A stretch of 64,000 nucleotides of DNA from SIG480 sp045595605 (GTDB lineage: Bacteria; Bacillota; Clostridia; Oscillospirales; JAAYXM01): NCBI GenBank assembly GCA_045595605.1, contig JAZOAS010000149.1, positions 1 through 64,000 on the forward strand, in the 5' to 3' direction. Below, one piece after another: positions 32,608 through 41,835 of this stretch (positions within the stretch are counted from its first letter, which is position 1; each line of letters begins with the position of its first letter). Below the pieces are notes generated by a model. It ran no database searches, had not been told where the DNA came from, and saw nothing but the letters and a program-made list of their open reading frames with translations. The position numbers were made by a program, and so were the translations under genes.

Positions 32608-32669
32608 TATACTATATATATATTATATGAAGAATTTGTGTTTACTTTTTGCACAATTTCTGCTATAAT
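32608..32669 (+). promoter_or_regulatory. dnaA promoter region
   Basis: Two candidate starts. The nearer has -35 TTTACT (32641-32646), 17-nt spacer and extended -10 TGCTATAAT (TATAAT 32664-32669). The farther is an extended -10, TGCTATACT (TATACT 32608-32613), within the segment duplicated at 28738. Confidence 0.55.
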
Positions 32670-32703
32670 AAATCTATAATAATAAAGTGGGGGAAAATCA
32701 TCT

Positions 32704-34011
32704 ATGAACAACGCAAGCGACATCTGGAATAGCGTTCTGCGTGTTATGAGAGAAGAACTCAAAATGAGTCAGACCACGCTCAATACCTGGTTTGACGACA
32801 TCGAAGCGGCGGAGTTTTCAGACAACTCTCTGCTCCTTCTCACAACGGCTGAATTCAAAAAGGGCATAATCATTCAGAACTACTCCGAAATGATTAAAAA
32901 TGCGCTCTTTGAAATCTTCTCCGTTCCGATTGAATTCAATCTTCTTACCAAGGACGAATACGAGGCTCTGAACGGTCCTTCGAGAAAGACTACTCCGATT
33001 GATTACGAATACTCCTTTGAGAAGTTCGTCGTCGGTAACTCGAACAAGTTCGCTCACGCGGCAGCGAAAGCTGTTGCGTCTGATCCGGGCTCATCCTATA
33101 ACCCGCTTCTCATCCACGGTGAGAGCGGTCTCGGAAAGACTCACCTGCTCTACGCTATTGCAGGCACTATCAAGAAAAATAACCCGGGCGCAAAAATTAC
33201 ATATGTAAAAAGTGAAGATTTTACAAACGAGCTTATTTCCGCTCTCCAGCGCCATAACCTTGAGGACTTCCGCGATAAGTACAGAAACTCGGACATCCTC
33301 TTGGTTGACGATATCCAGTTCATCGCGGGAAAGGACAGCACGCAGGAGGAATTTTTCCATACCTTCAACGCGCTATATGAAGCTAAAAAGCAGATTGTCC
33401 TTACCTCAGACCGTCCGCCGAAGGAAATGGCAAAGCTTGAGGACAGACTCCGCACCCGTTTTGAGTGGGGTCTTCTTGCGGATATCGAACCGCCTGATTT
33501 TGAGACGAGAATGGCTATCATAAGCCTTAAGGCTAACCTTATCGGTCTTACGCTCACCGTAGAACAGAAAGAGCTTATTGCAAACAATGTCACGGCAAAT
33601 GTCCGCCAGCTTGAAGGTGCTGTACATAAACTTTTAGCTTATCGCGACCTTCTTCAGGATGTTGACGGCATGCAGGCGGCAGAACGCGCCATACGCGATA
33701 TTTTCGCCGAAAATCCGTGGATTAACCCGACACCCGAGTTCATTATCAAGGCTGTCGCAAAATACTTTGAAATCAACCCTGAGGACATCACAGGCAAGGA
33801 CCGCTCTCAGAAGATGGTCGAGCCGAGAAAGATTGCGATGTATATGGTCCGCGATATGACTCACCTCTCCTTCCCGAAGATGGGCGAGGTTTTCAATAAG
33901 GACCACTCAACAGTAAAGCACGCCATCGACTCTCTCGAGGAACAGCTTAAAGATGACTCGGCTCTCAGAGAAAAAATTCAGGATGTAAAAAGCTCTGTTC
34001 TGACACCGTGA
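32704..34011 (+). CDS. dnaA: Chromosomal replication initiator DnaA
   Basis: A 435-aa initiator that binds DnaA boxes and melts the origin. Domain I (1-85), short linker, AAA+ domain III with Walker A GESGLGKTH (about 138-146), Walker B ILLVDDIQF (about 198-206) and arginine finger region LRTRFEWGL, then domain IV (about 340-435) with the DNA-reading DHSTVKHAID. GGGGG lies 10 nt before the ATG. Confidence 0.98.
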   Translation: MNNASDIWNSVLRVMREELKMSQTTLNTWFDDIEAAEFSDNSLLLLTTAEFKKGIIIQNYSEMIKNALFEIFSVPIEFNLLTKDEYEALNGPSRKTTPIDYEYSFEKFVVGNSNKFAHAAAKAVASDPGSSYNPLLIHGESGLGKTHLLYAIAGTIKKNNPGAKITYVKSEDFTNELISALQRHNLEDFRDKYRNSDILLVDDIQFIAGKDSTQEEFFHTFNALYEAKKQIVLTSDRPPKEMAKLEDRLRTRFEWGLLADIEPPDFETRMAIISLKANLIGLTLTVEQKELIANNVTANVRQLEGAVHKLLAYRDLLQDVDGMQAAERAIRDIFAENPWINPTPEFIIKAVAKYFEINPEDITGKDRSQKMVEPRKIAMYMVRDMTHLSFPKMGEVFNKDHSTVKHAIDSLEEQLKDDSALREKIQDVKSSVLTP

Positions 34012-34246
34012 TATCCACAGTTTCCCTGTGGAATCAACAGGGATAAGTTTCGGATAACTTTTTGTGTTTTATTTTCTGTGGAAAGAGAAAAATTTATCAA
34101 CAAAGTGCTGTTGATGTAATTTTCGCTTTATTTAAGTACTTAGACATACTTTTACACAGTTTCCACAGCCTATACTAATAATACTAAAAATATATTATAT
34201 TCTTTTTTTATTAAAAATATTCCTCTTAAAGAAAGGAAAATTAAAA
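34012..34246. other. oriC: Probable oriC (dnaA-dnaN gap)
   Basis: A 235-nt gene-free stretch. DnaA-box-like sites with one mismatch to TTATCCACA occur at 34011-34019 (ATATCCACA) and 34094-34102 (TTATCAACA); weaker sites (7 of 9) include 34109-34117, 34150-34158 and 34159-34167, on both strands. The right end (34168-34230) is an almost pure A/T run suited to unwinding. Position, box cluster and AT-rich tract together fit the Bacillus-type origin. dnaN's promoter must also be here. Confidence 0.75.
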
Positions 34247-35356
34247 ATGAAATTTGTATGCGAAAAATCTGTTCTCATGTCTGCCATCACAAGAACATCC
34301 TGGGCTGTTGCTTCAAAGAGCGCAGTTCCGGTTATGGAAGGTCTTCTTATTGATGCATCTTCTGAGCTTACTCTCACGGGTTATGACCTTTCAACCGGAA
34401 TCAAAGTAACCGTTCCGGCAGAAATTCAGGAGACAGGAAAAATCGTTGTAAATGCGAGAATTTTAAGCGATATTATCCGCCTTCTTCCGGATGAGCCGGT
34501 TACCTTCTCAACAGACGAGAATATGTTTGCAACGGTTGTTTGCAAAAATGTCCGTCACGATGTTGTATGCATGTCAGCAAAAGATTTCCCCGCTCTTCCC
34601 GAGATTGAGAAGAAGTTTTTCCTCTCTCTTGCTCAGAGCGATTTGAAGCAGATGATTTCGCAGACGATTTTTGCTATAAGCGGTGATGAGTCAAAGCCGG
34701 TTCACACAGGCTCTTTGTTTGATGTTGACGGGGACAAGGTTACCGTCTGCTCGGTTGACGGCTTCCGCCTTTCTTACAGAAGCGCTGCCTGTGAAAATGA
34801 GAGCGAAGAGGTTAAATTCTCTTTCGTTGTTCCGGGCGGAACTTTAAAGGAAGTTGAAAAGCTCTGCGAGGAGTCTGACGCGAAGGCTTCAATCTGCGTA
34901 GGTCAGAAGCATATTATCTTCGAGCTTTCGGGATGTATGATTATTTCCCGTATCCTTGACGGCGATTTCCTTAACTACAAGAACGCTGTTCCGAAATCCT
35001 CAGCTTTCAAGGTCCGCGTTAACCGCCGCGACCTTATTTCCGCTATTGAGCGCGTTTCAATTCTCATAAGCGAGAGAATTAAGAACCCGGTTCACTTAAA
35101 CTTTACCGAAAAGACACTTCACATAAGCTGCCGCACGCCTATCGGCTCTTCAAAGGACGAATGTGCGCTTTTAAATGCAGGCGATACTCTTGAAATCGGC
35201 TTTAACCACAAGTATCTTCTCGATGCTCTCCGCGCGTGTCCCAATGACGAGGTTGAGCTTGAGCTCAATACCCATGTCGCTCCGATTATAATTACTCCGC
35301 CTGAAAGTGACGAGTATTTACACCTCATTCTCCCCGTAAGACTCAAGGCTGAATAA
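34247..35356 (+). CDS. dnaN: DNA polymerase III beta sliding clamp
   Basis: A 369-aa clamp that encircles DNA and tethers polymerase. Three repeated clamp folds fill the sequence; MKFVCEKSVLMSAI opens it and the C-terminus ends with the EYLHLILPVR, the clamp's usual closing motif (Y-x-I/L-x-P-V/M-R/K). Length matches the family. Confidence 0.97.
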   Translation: MKFVCEKSVLMSAITRTSWAVASKSAVPVMEGLLIDASSELTLTGYDLSTGIKVTVPAEIQETGKIVVNARILSDIIRLLPDEPVTFSTDENMFATVVCKNVRHDVVCMSAKDFPALPEIEKKFFLSLAQSDLKQMISQTIFAISGDESKPVHTGSLFDVDGDKVTVCSVDGFRLSYRSAACENESEEVKFSFVVPGGTLKEVEKLCEESDAKASICVGQKHIIFELSGCMIISRILDGDFLNYKNAVPKSSAFKVRVNRRDLISAIERVSILISERIKNPVHLNFTEKTLHISCRTPIGSSKDECALLNAGDTLEIGFNHKYLLDALRACPNDEVELELNTHVAPIIITPPESDEYLHLILPVRLKAE

Positions 35357-35358
35357 AA

Positions 35359-36468
35359 ATGAAAATCAAAAAGCTGTTTCTTGAAAATTTCAGAAACTAC
35401 AAAAGCGCAGAGGTTTCGTTTTCCGACGGTCAGAACCTCATTTTCGGTGAGAACGCCCAAGGGAAAACAAACTTATTAGAGGCGATTTTCTATCTTTCGT
35501 GTCTAAAAAACTTTCATTCCTCACGCGATTTTGACGCTGTAATGCTCGGTGAGAGTGAGGCAAAAATAATCGGCGGGTTTGAAGCCTACGGCAGAGATAT
35601 GGAAGTTGAGCTTCGCATAAAAAACGGCTCGCGCCGCCTTTTTGTTAACGGAATCGAAGAGAAGCGACCGTCAAACCATATAGGGCTTATAAGAACGGTT
35701 GTTTTCTCACCCGATGACTTAAAGCTTATAAAGGACGGCCCCGCACTTCGCCGCAGGTTTTTAAACATCGCGATTTCGCAGATGCGACCGTCATACATAA
35801 AAGCTCTTGCGGAGCATAACAGGATAATTGAAAACAAAAAGCGCATTTTAAAAATGGAGGAAGGAAGAGAGAAATATCTCGATTTTCTCGACATTTTAAA
35901 CGAAAAGCTCGCTGAGAATTACGCTTACATAATCCGCGAGCGAGGCGAATTTTTAAAAAAGAGCGCAGAGATTGTAAAGCGCGTCGGGTTTGAAATTTCG
36001 TCGGGAAGGGAAGAATTTTTGCTTTCCTATTCTCCCGCAAGCTCAATTGAAGAAACAAACGACCCCGATAATGCAAAAAAGCTTTTAGCTCACCTTTGCG
36101 CGAGAAAAAGCGCCGAGCTTTCGTCGTTTTCCTGCCTTATCGGCGCTCACCGAGACGATTTTTCGGTATCAATCAACGGCAAAAGCGCGCGCGATTTCGC
36201 GTCACAGGGGCAGATTCGCTCGGTGGTGCTCGCGCTTAAGGTTGCAGAGCACGAGATTCTTGAAGAGGACTCGGGTGAAGCTCCGATTCTTCTGCTCGAC
36301 GATGTGTTGAGCGAGCTTGATACGAGCCGCCGCGCGTTTTTGATTAACGATGTAAACCGCGGTCAGACGGTAATCACCGGCTGTGACAGGTCGATGTTCT
36401 CTGAGCTTTTACACGGTAAGATTTTTACCGTTTCAAAGGGCGAAATTATAGACGAAAAGAACAAATAG
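35359..36468 (+). CDS. recF: DNA replication and repair protein RecF
   Basis: A 369-aa ABC-type ATPase loading RecA at gaps. Walker A GENAQGKTNLLEAI (about 32-45), ABC signature SQGQIRSVVLALK and Walker B PILLLDDVLSELD are intact. It starts 2 nt after dnaN, with AAGG inside the end of dnaN. Confidence 0.96.
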   Translation: MKIKKLFLENFRNYKSAEVSFSDGQNLIFGENAQGKTNLLEAIFYLSCLKNFHSSRDFDAVMLGESEAKIIGGFEAYGRDMEVELRIKNGSRRLFVNGIEEKRPSNHIGLIRTVVFSPDDLKLIKDGPALRRRFLNIAISQMRPSYIKALAEHNRIIENKKRILKMEEGREKYLDFLDILNEKLAENYAYIIRERGEFLKKSAEIVKRVGFEISSGREEFLLSYSPASSIEETNDPDNAKKLLAHLCARKSAELSSFSCLIGAHRDDFSVSINGKSARDFASQGQIRSVVLALKVAEHEILEEDSGEAPILLLDDVLSELDTSRRAFLINDVNRGQTVITGCDRSMFSELLHGKIFTVSKGEIIDEKNK

Positions 36469-36481
36469 AGAGGAGAGTTTT

Positions 36482-36745
36482 ATGTTTCTTCATATTGGTC
36501 GGGGAAAGCTCATTTCAAAAAGCTCGATAATCGGCGTTTTTGACCTTGAGATAACCTCACAGTCAAAGAGAACCAAAAGCTTTCTCTCAAAAAAGGAAAA
36601 GTCAAACCATGTTATAAATGTGTGTGACGATATTCCCCGTTCCTTCATTGTAACCCGCGAGGATAATAAGGAGCGTGTATATATATCGCAGATTTCTCCG
36701 CAGACACTGCAGAAAAGATGCGAAAACCTCATAGAAGAAGAATAA
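36482..36745 (+). CDS. remB: Extracellular matrix regulator RemB (DUF370)
   Basis: An 87-aa DUF370 protein, opening FLHIGRGKLISKSSIIGVFD, the family signature, and at the recF-gyrB position typical of Bacillota (yaaB). RemB is known in Bacillus subtilis to help activate matrix genes, so a link to the polysaccharide genes in this window is conceivable. AGGAG lies 6 nt before the ATG. Confidence 0.9.
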   Translation: MFLHIGRGKLISKSSIIGVFDLEITSQSKRTKSFLSKKEKSNHVINVCDDIPRSFIVTREDNKERVYISQISPQTLQKRCENLIEEE

Positions 36746-36766
36746 TCCGAAGGAGTATTTTTTATC

Positions 36767-38719
36767 ATGGCAGAAAATTTTGAAAACATCGAAAATATTG
36801 ACACTTCCGTTGACGGTAGCTACGACGAAAGTAATATTCAGGTGCTTGAGGGGCTTGAAGCCGTCAGAAAGCGCCCGGGTATGTATATCGGCTCAACTTC
36901 AGAGGCGGGTCTTCACCACCTCGTTTACGAAATCGTTGACAACTCTATCGACGAAGCTCTCGCAGGTCATTGCTCCTGCATTACGGTTGAACTGCTCGAG
37001 GGCGATATCGTAAGCGTAGCTGACGACGGCCGAGGAATCCCGACGGGTACTCACGCGACAGGAAAGAGCGCGCTTGAGGTTGTCTTCACCGTTCTTCACG
37101 CGGGCGGAAAGTTTGGCGGCGGCGGATACAAGGTCTCGGGCGGTCTCCACGGTGTTGGTGCGTCTGTTGTTAACGCGCTTTCAGAGTGGCTCGAGGTTGA
37201 GGTATGCGACGGCGAGAACATTCACTATATGAAGTTTAACCGCGGCGATGTCGAGAAGCCGATTTCCATAATCGGCAAAGGCGAAAAGTCGGGAACAAAG
37301 GTTACCTTCAAGCCCGACCGCGAGATTTTCGATACCACCGTTTTCGATTATGAAACGCTCAGAAAGCGTCTTCAGCAGCAGGCTTTCTTAAACGCGGGCG
37401 TAAGAATTCTTCTTAACGACAAGCGCGAAAAGCCTGAGGGAGAGGAAGCAAAAAGCGACGATTTCTGCTATGAGGGCGGTATCCGCTCCTTCGTTGAATA
37501 CTTAAACGCGAAGATAAAGAAAGAGGTTGTTCACCCCGAGGTCATTTATGTTTCGGGCGAAAAGGACGATAACATCGCTGAGGTTGCAATGCAGTACAAC
37601 GACGGTTATAACGCGAACATCCTCTCCTTTGCAAATAACATCAACACCACCGAGGGCGGTATGCATGAGACAGGCTTTAAGGCGGCCCTCACCCGTGTTA
37701 TAAACGATTATGCGAGAAAGTCAAAGATGATAAAGGAAGACGAGAAGCTCGAGGGTACGGATATGCTCGAGGGTCTTACCTGCATCATTTCCGTAAAGGT
37801 GCTCGAGGCGCAGTTTGAGGGTCAGACAAAGACAAAGCTTGGAAACGCGTCCGTCAGAACGCTTGTCACAAACATCGTAAACGACAAGCTCTCAACCTTC
37901 TTTGAAGAAAACCCGAAGGTTGCACGCGCAATAGTAGGAAAAACAATCGACGCCGCCCGCGCCAGAGAAGCTGCGCGCCGCGCAAAGGAAAACGCGAGAA
38001 GAAAGGGCCCGCTCGATTCCCTCTCGCTTCCGGGAAAGCTTGCCGACTGTCAGGAAAAAGACCCGCGCCTTACAGAGCTTTACATCGTCGAGGGTGACTC
38101 TGCGGCAGGTTCTGCAAAGGAAGGCCGCGACCGTCGCTTCCAGGCGATCCTCGCGCTCTGGGGAAAGATGCTCAATGTCGAAAAGGCAAGAGCAGACAAA
38201 ATCTACGGAAACGATAAGCTCTCTCCTGTTATTGCGGCTCTCGGCACGGGAATCCTTGCCGACTGTAACCTTGAAAAGCTCCGTTACCACAAGGTCGTCA
38301 TCATGTCCGATGCCGATGTTGACGGTGCTCATATCAGAACGCTTCTTTTAACCTTCTTCTTCCGCTTTATGCGACCGCTTGTTGAGGCAGGTCATATCTA
38401 CTTCGCTATGCCGCCGCTTTATAAGGTTTATAAAGGAAAGCGCGAACAGTATGTCTATGACGATGAGGGGCTTGCCGCGGCACTTGCTGAAATCGGTGAG
38501 GATGCGAAGATTCAGCGCTTTAAGGGTCTTGGTGAAATGAACCCCGAACAGCTCTGGGAAACTACGATGAACCCCGAAAACCGCGTCCTTGCACGAGTTA
38601 CGCTTGAGGATGCAATCGCCGCAGACGAAACCTTTACCCTCCTTATGGGCGAAAAGGTTGAGCCGCGCCGCGAATTCATCGAGCAGAACGCAGGCTATGT
38701 TACAAACCTTGATATATAG
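36767..38719 (+). CDS. gyrB: DNA gyrase subunit B
   Basis: A 650-aa ATPase subunit of gyrase. GHKL ATP site (EIVDNSIDEA, about 47-56; DDGRGIPTG), transducer lysine QTKTKLGN, TOPRIM EGDSAAGSA (about 442-450) with PLRG-equivalent and DADVDGAHI, and closing QRFKGLGEM and DI end. Complete. Confidence 0.98.
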   Translation: MAENFENIENIDTSVDGSYDESNIQVLEGLEAVRKRPGMYIGSTSEAGLHHLVYEIVDNSIDEALAGHCSCITVELLEGDIVSVADDGRGIPTGTHATGKSALEVVFTVLHAGGKFGGGGYKVSGGLHGVGASVVNALSEWLEVEVCDGENIHYMKFNRGDVEKPISIIGKGEKSGTKVTFKPDREIFDTTVFDYETLRKRLQQQAFLNAGVRILLNDKREKPEGEEAKSDDFCYEGGIRSFVEYLNAKIKKEVVHPEVIYVSGEKDDNIAEVAMQYNDGYNANILSFANNINTTEGGMHETGFKAALTRVINDYARKSKMIKEDEKLEGTDMLEGLTCIISVKVLEAQFEGQTKTKLGNASVRTLVTNIVNDKLSTFFEENPKVARAIVGKTIDAARAREAARRAKENARRKGPLDSLSLPGKLADCQEKDPRLTELYIVEGDSAAGSAKEGRDRRFQAILALWGKMLNVEKARADKIYGNDKLSPVIAALGTGILADCNLEKLRYHKVVIMSDADVDGAHIRTLLLTFFFRFMRPLVEAGHIYFAMPPLYKVYKGKREQYVYDDEGLAAALAEIGEDAKIQRFKGLGEMNPEQLWETTMNPENRVLARVTLEDAIAADETFTLLMGEKVEPRREFIEQNAGYVTNLDI

Positions 38720-38738
38720 CAAGAGAGGTAAAATATAA

Positions 38739-41225
38739 ATGGCTACTAAATCAAATAAAAATGATAAACCGCTTAATCATCTTGAAATCGAAAAGATTAT
38801 AGATGTTGAGCTTAATGCTGAAATGAAAAGGGCGTACATTGACTATTCAATGTCCGTTATCGTCGGTCGTGCGCTCCCAGATGTACGCGACGGCTTAAAG
38901 CCCGTTCACAGAAGAATACTCTATACGATGTACGAGGACGGCTTAACACCCGATAAGGCATACCGTAAGTCTGCGACAACCGTCGGTGATGTGCTCGGTA
39001 GATACCACCCGCACGGCGACAGCTCCGTTTACGATGCAATGGTCCGTATGGCGCAGTCCTTCTCTCTCCGTTATCCTATGGTTGACGGTCAGGGTAACTT
39101 CGGCTCGGTTGACGGCGACCCCGCCGCTGCATACCGTTATACTGAGGCGCGTCTTTCAAAGATTGCGCTTGAGATGCTTGCCGATATAGACAAGGAAACG
39201 GTTGACTTCGTACCGAACTTCGACGGCTACCACGAAGAGCCGTCTGTTCTCCCGTCGCGTATTCCGTCGCTTTTAGTCAACGGAAGTAACGGTATCGCCG
39301 TCGGTATGACTACAAACATCCCGCCGCATAACCTCGGCGAGGTAATTGACGCGGTAATCGAGATTATCGATAACCCCGAAGCAACTCTTGCCGACCTTAT
39401 GGAGCATATTAAGGGTCCGGACTTCCCGACCGCAGGCGTAATTATGGGTATGGCGGGCATCCGCGCCGCTTACGCGACAGGTAAGGGTCACCTTAAAGTC
39501 CGCGCGAAAACTGAAATCGAAGAATTTGACAACGGTCGCTTCCGCATAGTTGCAACTGAGCTTCCGTATATGGTCAACAAGGCTCGCCTTATTGAGCATA
39601 TCGCAGAGCTTGTAAAGAATAAGACGATTGAGGGTATTACAAATATCCAGGATGAGTCTAGCCGTGAGGGTATGCGCGTTGTTATCGAGCTTTCGCGTAC
39701 CGCAAACCCGCAGGTTGTTCTGAATTCACTCTTTAAACATACTCAGATGCAGTCAACCTTCGGCGTAATTCTCCTTGCGCTTGTTGACAATAAGCCGAGA
39801 ACGCTCTCTCTCCGAGATATTTTGGACCAGTACATAAACTTCCAGAAGGAAGTTATCAGAAGAAGAACTGCATTTGAGCTCAAAAAAGCTGAAGCAAGGG
39901 CTCACATCCTCGAGGGTCTCCGCATCGCGCTTGACCATATCGACGAGATTATAAAAATCATCCGCACAAGCTACGATGATGCAAAGGCTCGCCTTATGGA
40001 AACCTTCAATATGAGCGATGTTCAGGCTCAGGCTGTTCTTGATATGCGCCTTGCGCGTCTTCAGGGCCTTGAGCGCGAGAAAATTGACGCTGAATATGCA
40101 GAGCTTATGAAGAAAATTGCTTACTGCAAGGAAGTTCTTGAATCAGATGCTCTCGTTGCGGGCATTCTTAAAGATGAGCTCACTGTCATAAAGGACAAGT
40201 ACGGCGACCCGAGAAGAACGGAAATCTGCCCGATTGATGACGAGATTGATATTGAAGACTTAATCCCGGTTGAGGACTGTGCATATACGCTCACGCACCG
40301 CGGTTATATTAAGCGTATGCCGGTTTCTGTTTACCGCTCGCAGAACCGTGGCGGCAGAGGTGTTTCGGCGATGAAGCAGAAGGAAGAGGACTTTGTTGAG
40401 ACAATGTTCACCTCTTCAAGCCACGACTGGGTGCTCTTCTTCACAACCCGCGGAAGAATGTATCGCCTCAAGGGCTATCAGATTCCCGAGTCAAGCCGTA
40501 CGGCTGTCGGTATGAATATAGTTAACCTCATCGCATTCGAGCCTGACGAAAAGGTTACGGCGATGCTCTCCATAAAGGAGTTTGACGATGAACACTTCCT
40601 CGTAATGGCAACGAGAAACGGTATCGTAAAGCGTATTGCGCTCTCAAGAGTTGACTCAACGAGAAAGGCGGGCGTTCGCGCAATAGGTCTCGATGATGAC
40701 GACGAGCTTATCTCAGTTATGCTCACAGACTCTGAAAGTGAGCTCATGCTTGCAACGAGAAAGGGTATGGCTATCCGCTTCAAAGCATCCGACATCCGCG
40801 CAACAGGAAGAGAGGCAGGCGGTGTTTACGGTATCGACCTCCGTGAGGGAGATTACCTCATCGGCGCTGCCGCAGTACGCGAGGGCAAGGATATCTTGAC
40901 CGTTACGGAAAAGGGTATAGGAAAGAGAACTCCTGTTTCCGAGTACCGTCTCCAGAGCCGTTACGGCAAGGGTATAATGAACTATAACATAAGCGATAAG
41001 ACAGGCGAAATCGCAAGCGTTATAATGGTTGACGACAGCGAGGATGTTATGATAATATCTAATGACGGTATTATTATAAGACTTCCTGCACGCGACATAA
41101 GCTGTCTCGGACGAGTTACGCGCGGCGTAATCCTCATGCGCGTTGCTGACGATGTAAGCGTTATCTCCGTCGCCGCCGCACCTCACGAAGAAGAGGAAGA
41201 AGCAGCGGCTGAGGCTGAAGAATAA
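38739..41225 (+). CDS. gyrA: DNA gyrase subunit A
   Basis: An 828-aa cleavage-rejoining subunit. SVIVGRALPDVRDGLKPVHRR opens the domain; catalytic tyrosine lies in AAAYRYTEARL (about 128-138). A GyrA box appears as QNRGGRGV (about 534), a conservative variant of QRRGGKG, so this is gyrase rather than ParC. The six-bladed C-terminal domain is complete and ends in an acidic tail EEEEEAAAEAEE. Confidence 0.97.
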   Translation: MATKSNKNDKPLNHLEIEKIIDVELNAEMKRAYIDYSMSVIVGRALPDVRDGLKPVHRRILYTMYEDGLTPDKAYRKSATTVGDVLGRYHPHGDSSVYDAMVRMAQSFSLRYPMVDGQGNFGSVDGDPAAAYRYTEARLSKIALEMLADIDKETVDFVPNFDGYHEEPSVLPSRIPSLLVNGSNGIAVGMTTNIPPHNLGEVIDAVIEIIDNPEATLADLMEHIKGPDFPTAGVIMGMAGIRAAYATGKGHLKVRAKTEIEEFDNGRFRIVATELPYMVNKARLIEHIAELVKNKTIEGITNIQDESSREGMRVVIELSRTANPQVVLNSLFKHTQMQSTFGVILLALVDNKPRTLSLRDILDQYINFQKEVIRRRTAFELKKAEARAHILEGLRIALDHIDEIIKIIRTSYDDAKARLMETFNMSDVQAQAVLDMRLARLQGLEREKIDAEYAELMKKIAYCKEVLESDALVAGILKDELTVIKDKYGDPRRTEICPIDDEIDIEDLIPVEDCAYTLTHRGYIKRMPVSVYRSQNRGGRGVSAMKQKEEDFVETMFTSSSHDWVLFFTTRGRMYRLKGYQIPESSRTAVGMNIVNLIAFEPDEKVTAMLSIKEFDDEHFLVMATRNGIVKRIALSRVDSTRKAGVRAIGLDDDDELISVMLTDSESELMLATRKGMAIRFKASDIRATGREAGGVYGIDLREGDYLIGAAAVREGKDILTVTEKGIGKRTPVSEYRLQSRYGKGIMNYNISDKTGEIASVIMVDDSEDVMIISNDGIIIRLPARDISCLGRVTRGVILMRVADDVSVISVAAAPHEEEEEAAAEAEE

Positions 41226-41230
41226 ATTAA

Positions 41231-41264
41231 AAGACGGGGCAGGCTTTGCCCTGCCCCGATTTTA
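41231..41264 (+). terminator. gyrA terminator
   Basis: CGGGGCAGG and CCTGCCCCG pair around a short inner GC bulge and TTT, followed by ATTTTA. Confidence 0.85.
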
Positions 41265-41276
41265 GTCTCAAAGAGG

Positions 41277-41345
41277 ATGTCCCCACTCGCTCGCCAAAAT
41301 AAATTTTGGCAACCGCTCGGGGATGACATGCAGGCGCCGTCGGCG
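41277..41345. repeat. Nested hairpin between gyrA and rnhA
   Basis: GCCAAAAT/ATTTTGGC (41293-41310) is nested inside ATGT-CCCC/GGGG-ATGACAT arms (41277-41329), with a further GCGCC/GGCGT stem after it. It is not a terminator: there is no T tract. It looks like a small intergenic repeat unit. Confidence 0.45.
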
Positions 41346-41389
41346 TCTGTGACAGCAAGTCTGATAAGACAACTCAAAGGATAATTAAT

Positions 41390-41830
41390 ATGAAGAAAGT
41401 AACCATTTATACCGACGGCTCCTGCTCCGGCAACCCCGGACCCGGAGGGTGGGGCGCGATACTCGAGTATAACGGAATAGAAAAAGAGATGTCGGGCGGC
41501 AGCCCCGATACTACAAACAACAAAATGGAGCTTTCGGGCGTTATTGAGGCGCTCTCTGCGCTCCGTGAGCCGTGTGAGGTAGAGCTTTTTACCGACAGCC
41601 GATATGTGGTTGACGGTATCGAAAAAGGCTGGGCAAAGAAATGGAAAGAAAACGGCTGGATGAGAAACCGCCGTGAAAAGGCGCTCAATCCTGAGCTGTG
41701 GGACAAGCTCCTTACCCTTCTTGATGAGCATAAGGTCACCTTCCATTGGGTAAAGGGGCATGACAGTAACGAAAAAAATAACCGCTGTGATACTCTCGCG
41801 GTTTTAAAATCAAAGGAATACATGGAGTGA
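41390..41830 (+). CDS. rnhA: Ribonuclease HI
   Basis: A 146-aa RNase H removing RNA from RNA-DNA hybrids. Catalytic carboxylates are in YTDGSCSGNPGPGG (Asp8), NNKMELSGV (Glu), LFTDSRYV (Asp) and NNRCDTLA (Asp); WVKGHDSN precedes the last. Bacterial type 1 with the basic handle (KGWAKKWKENGWMRNRR). Confidence 0.95.
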   Translation: MKKVTIYTDGSCSGNPGPGGWGAILEYNGIEKEMSGGSPDTTNNKMELSGVIEALSALREPCEVELFTDSRYVVDGIEKGWAKKWKENGWMRNRREKALNPELWDKLLTLLDEHKVTFHWVKGHDSNEKNNRCDTLAVLKSKEYME

Positions 41831-41835
41831 AACAA

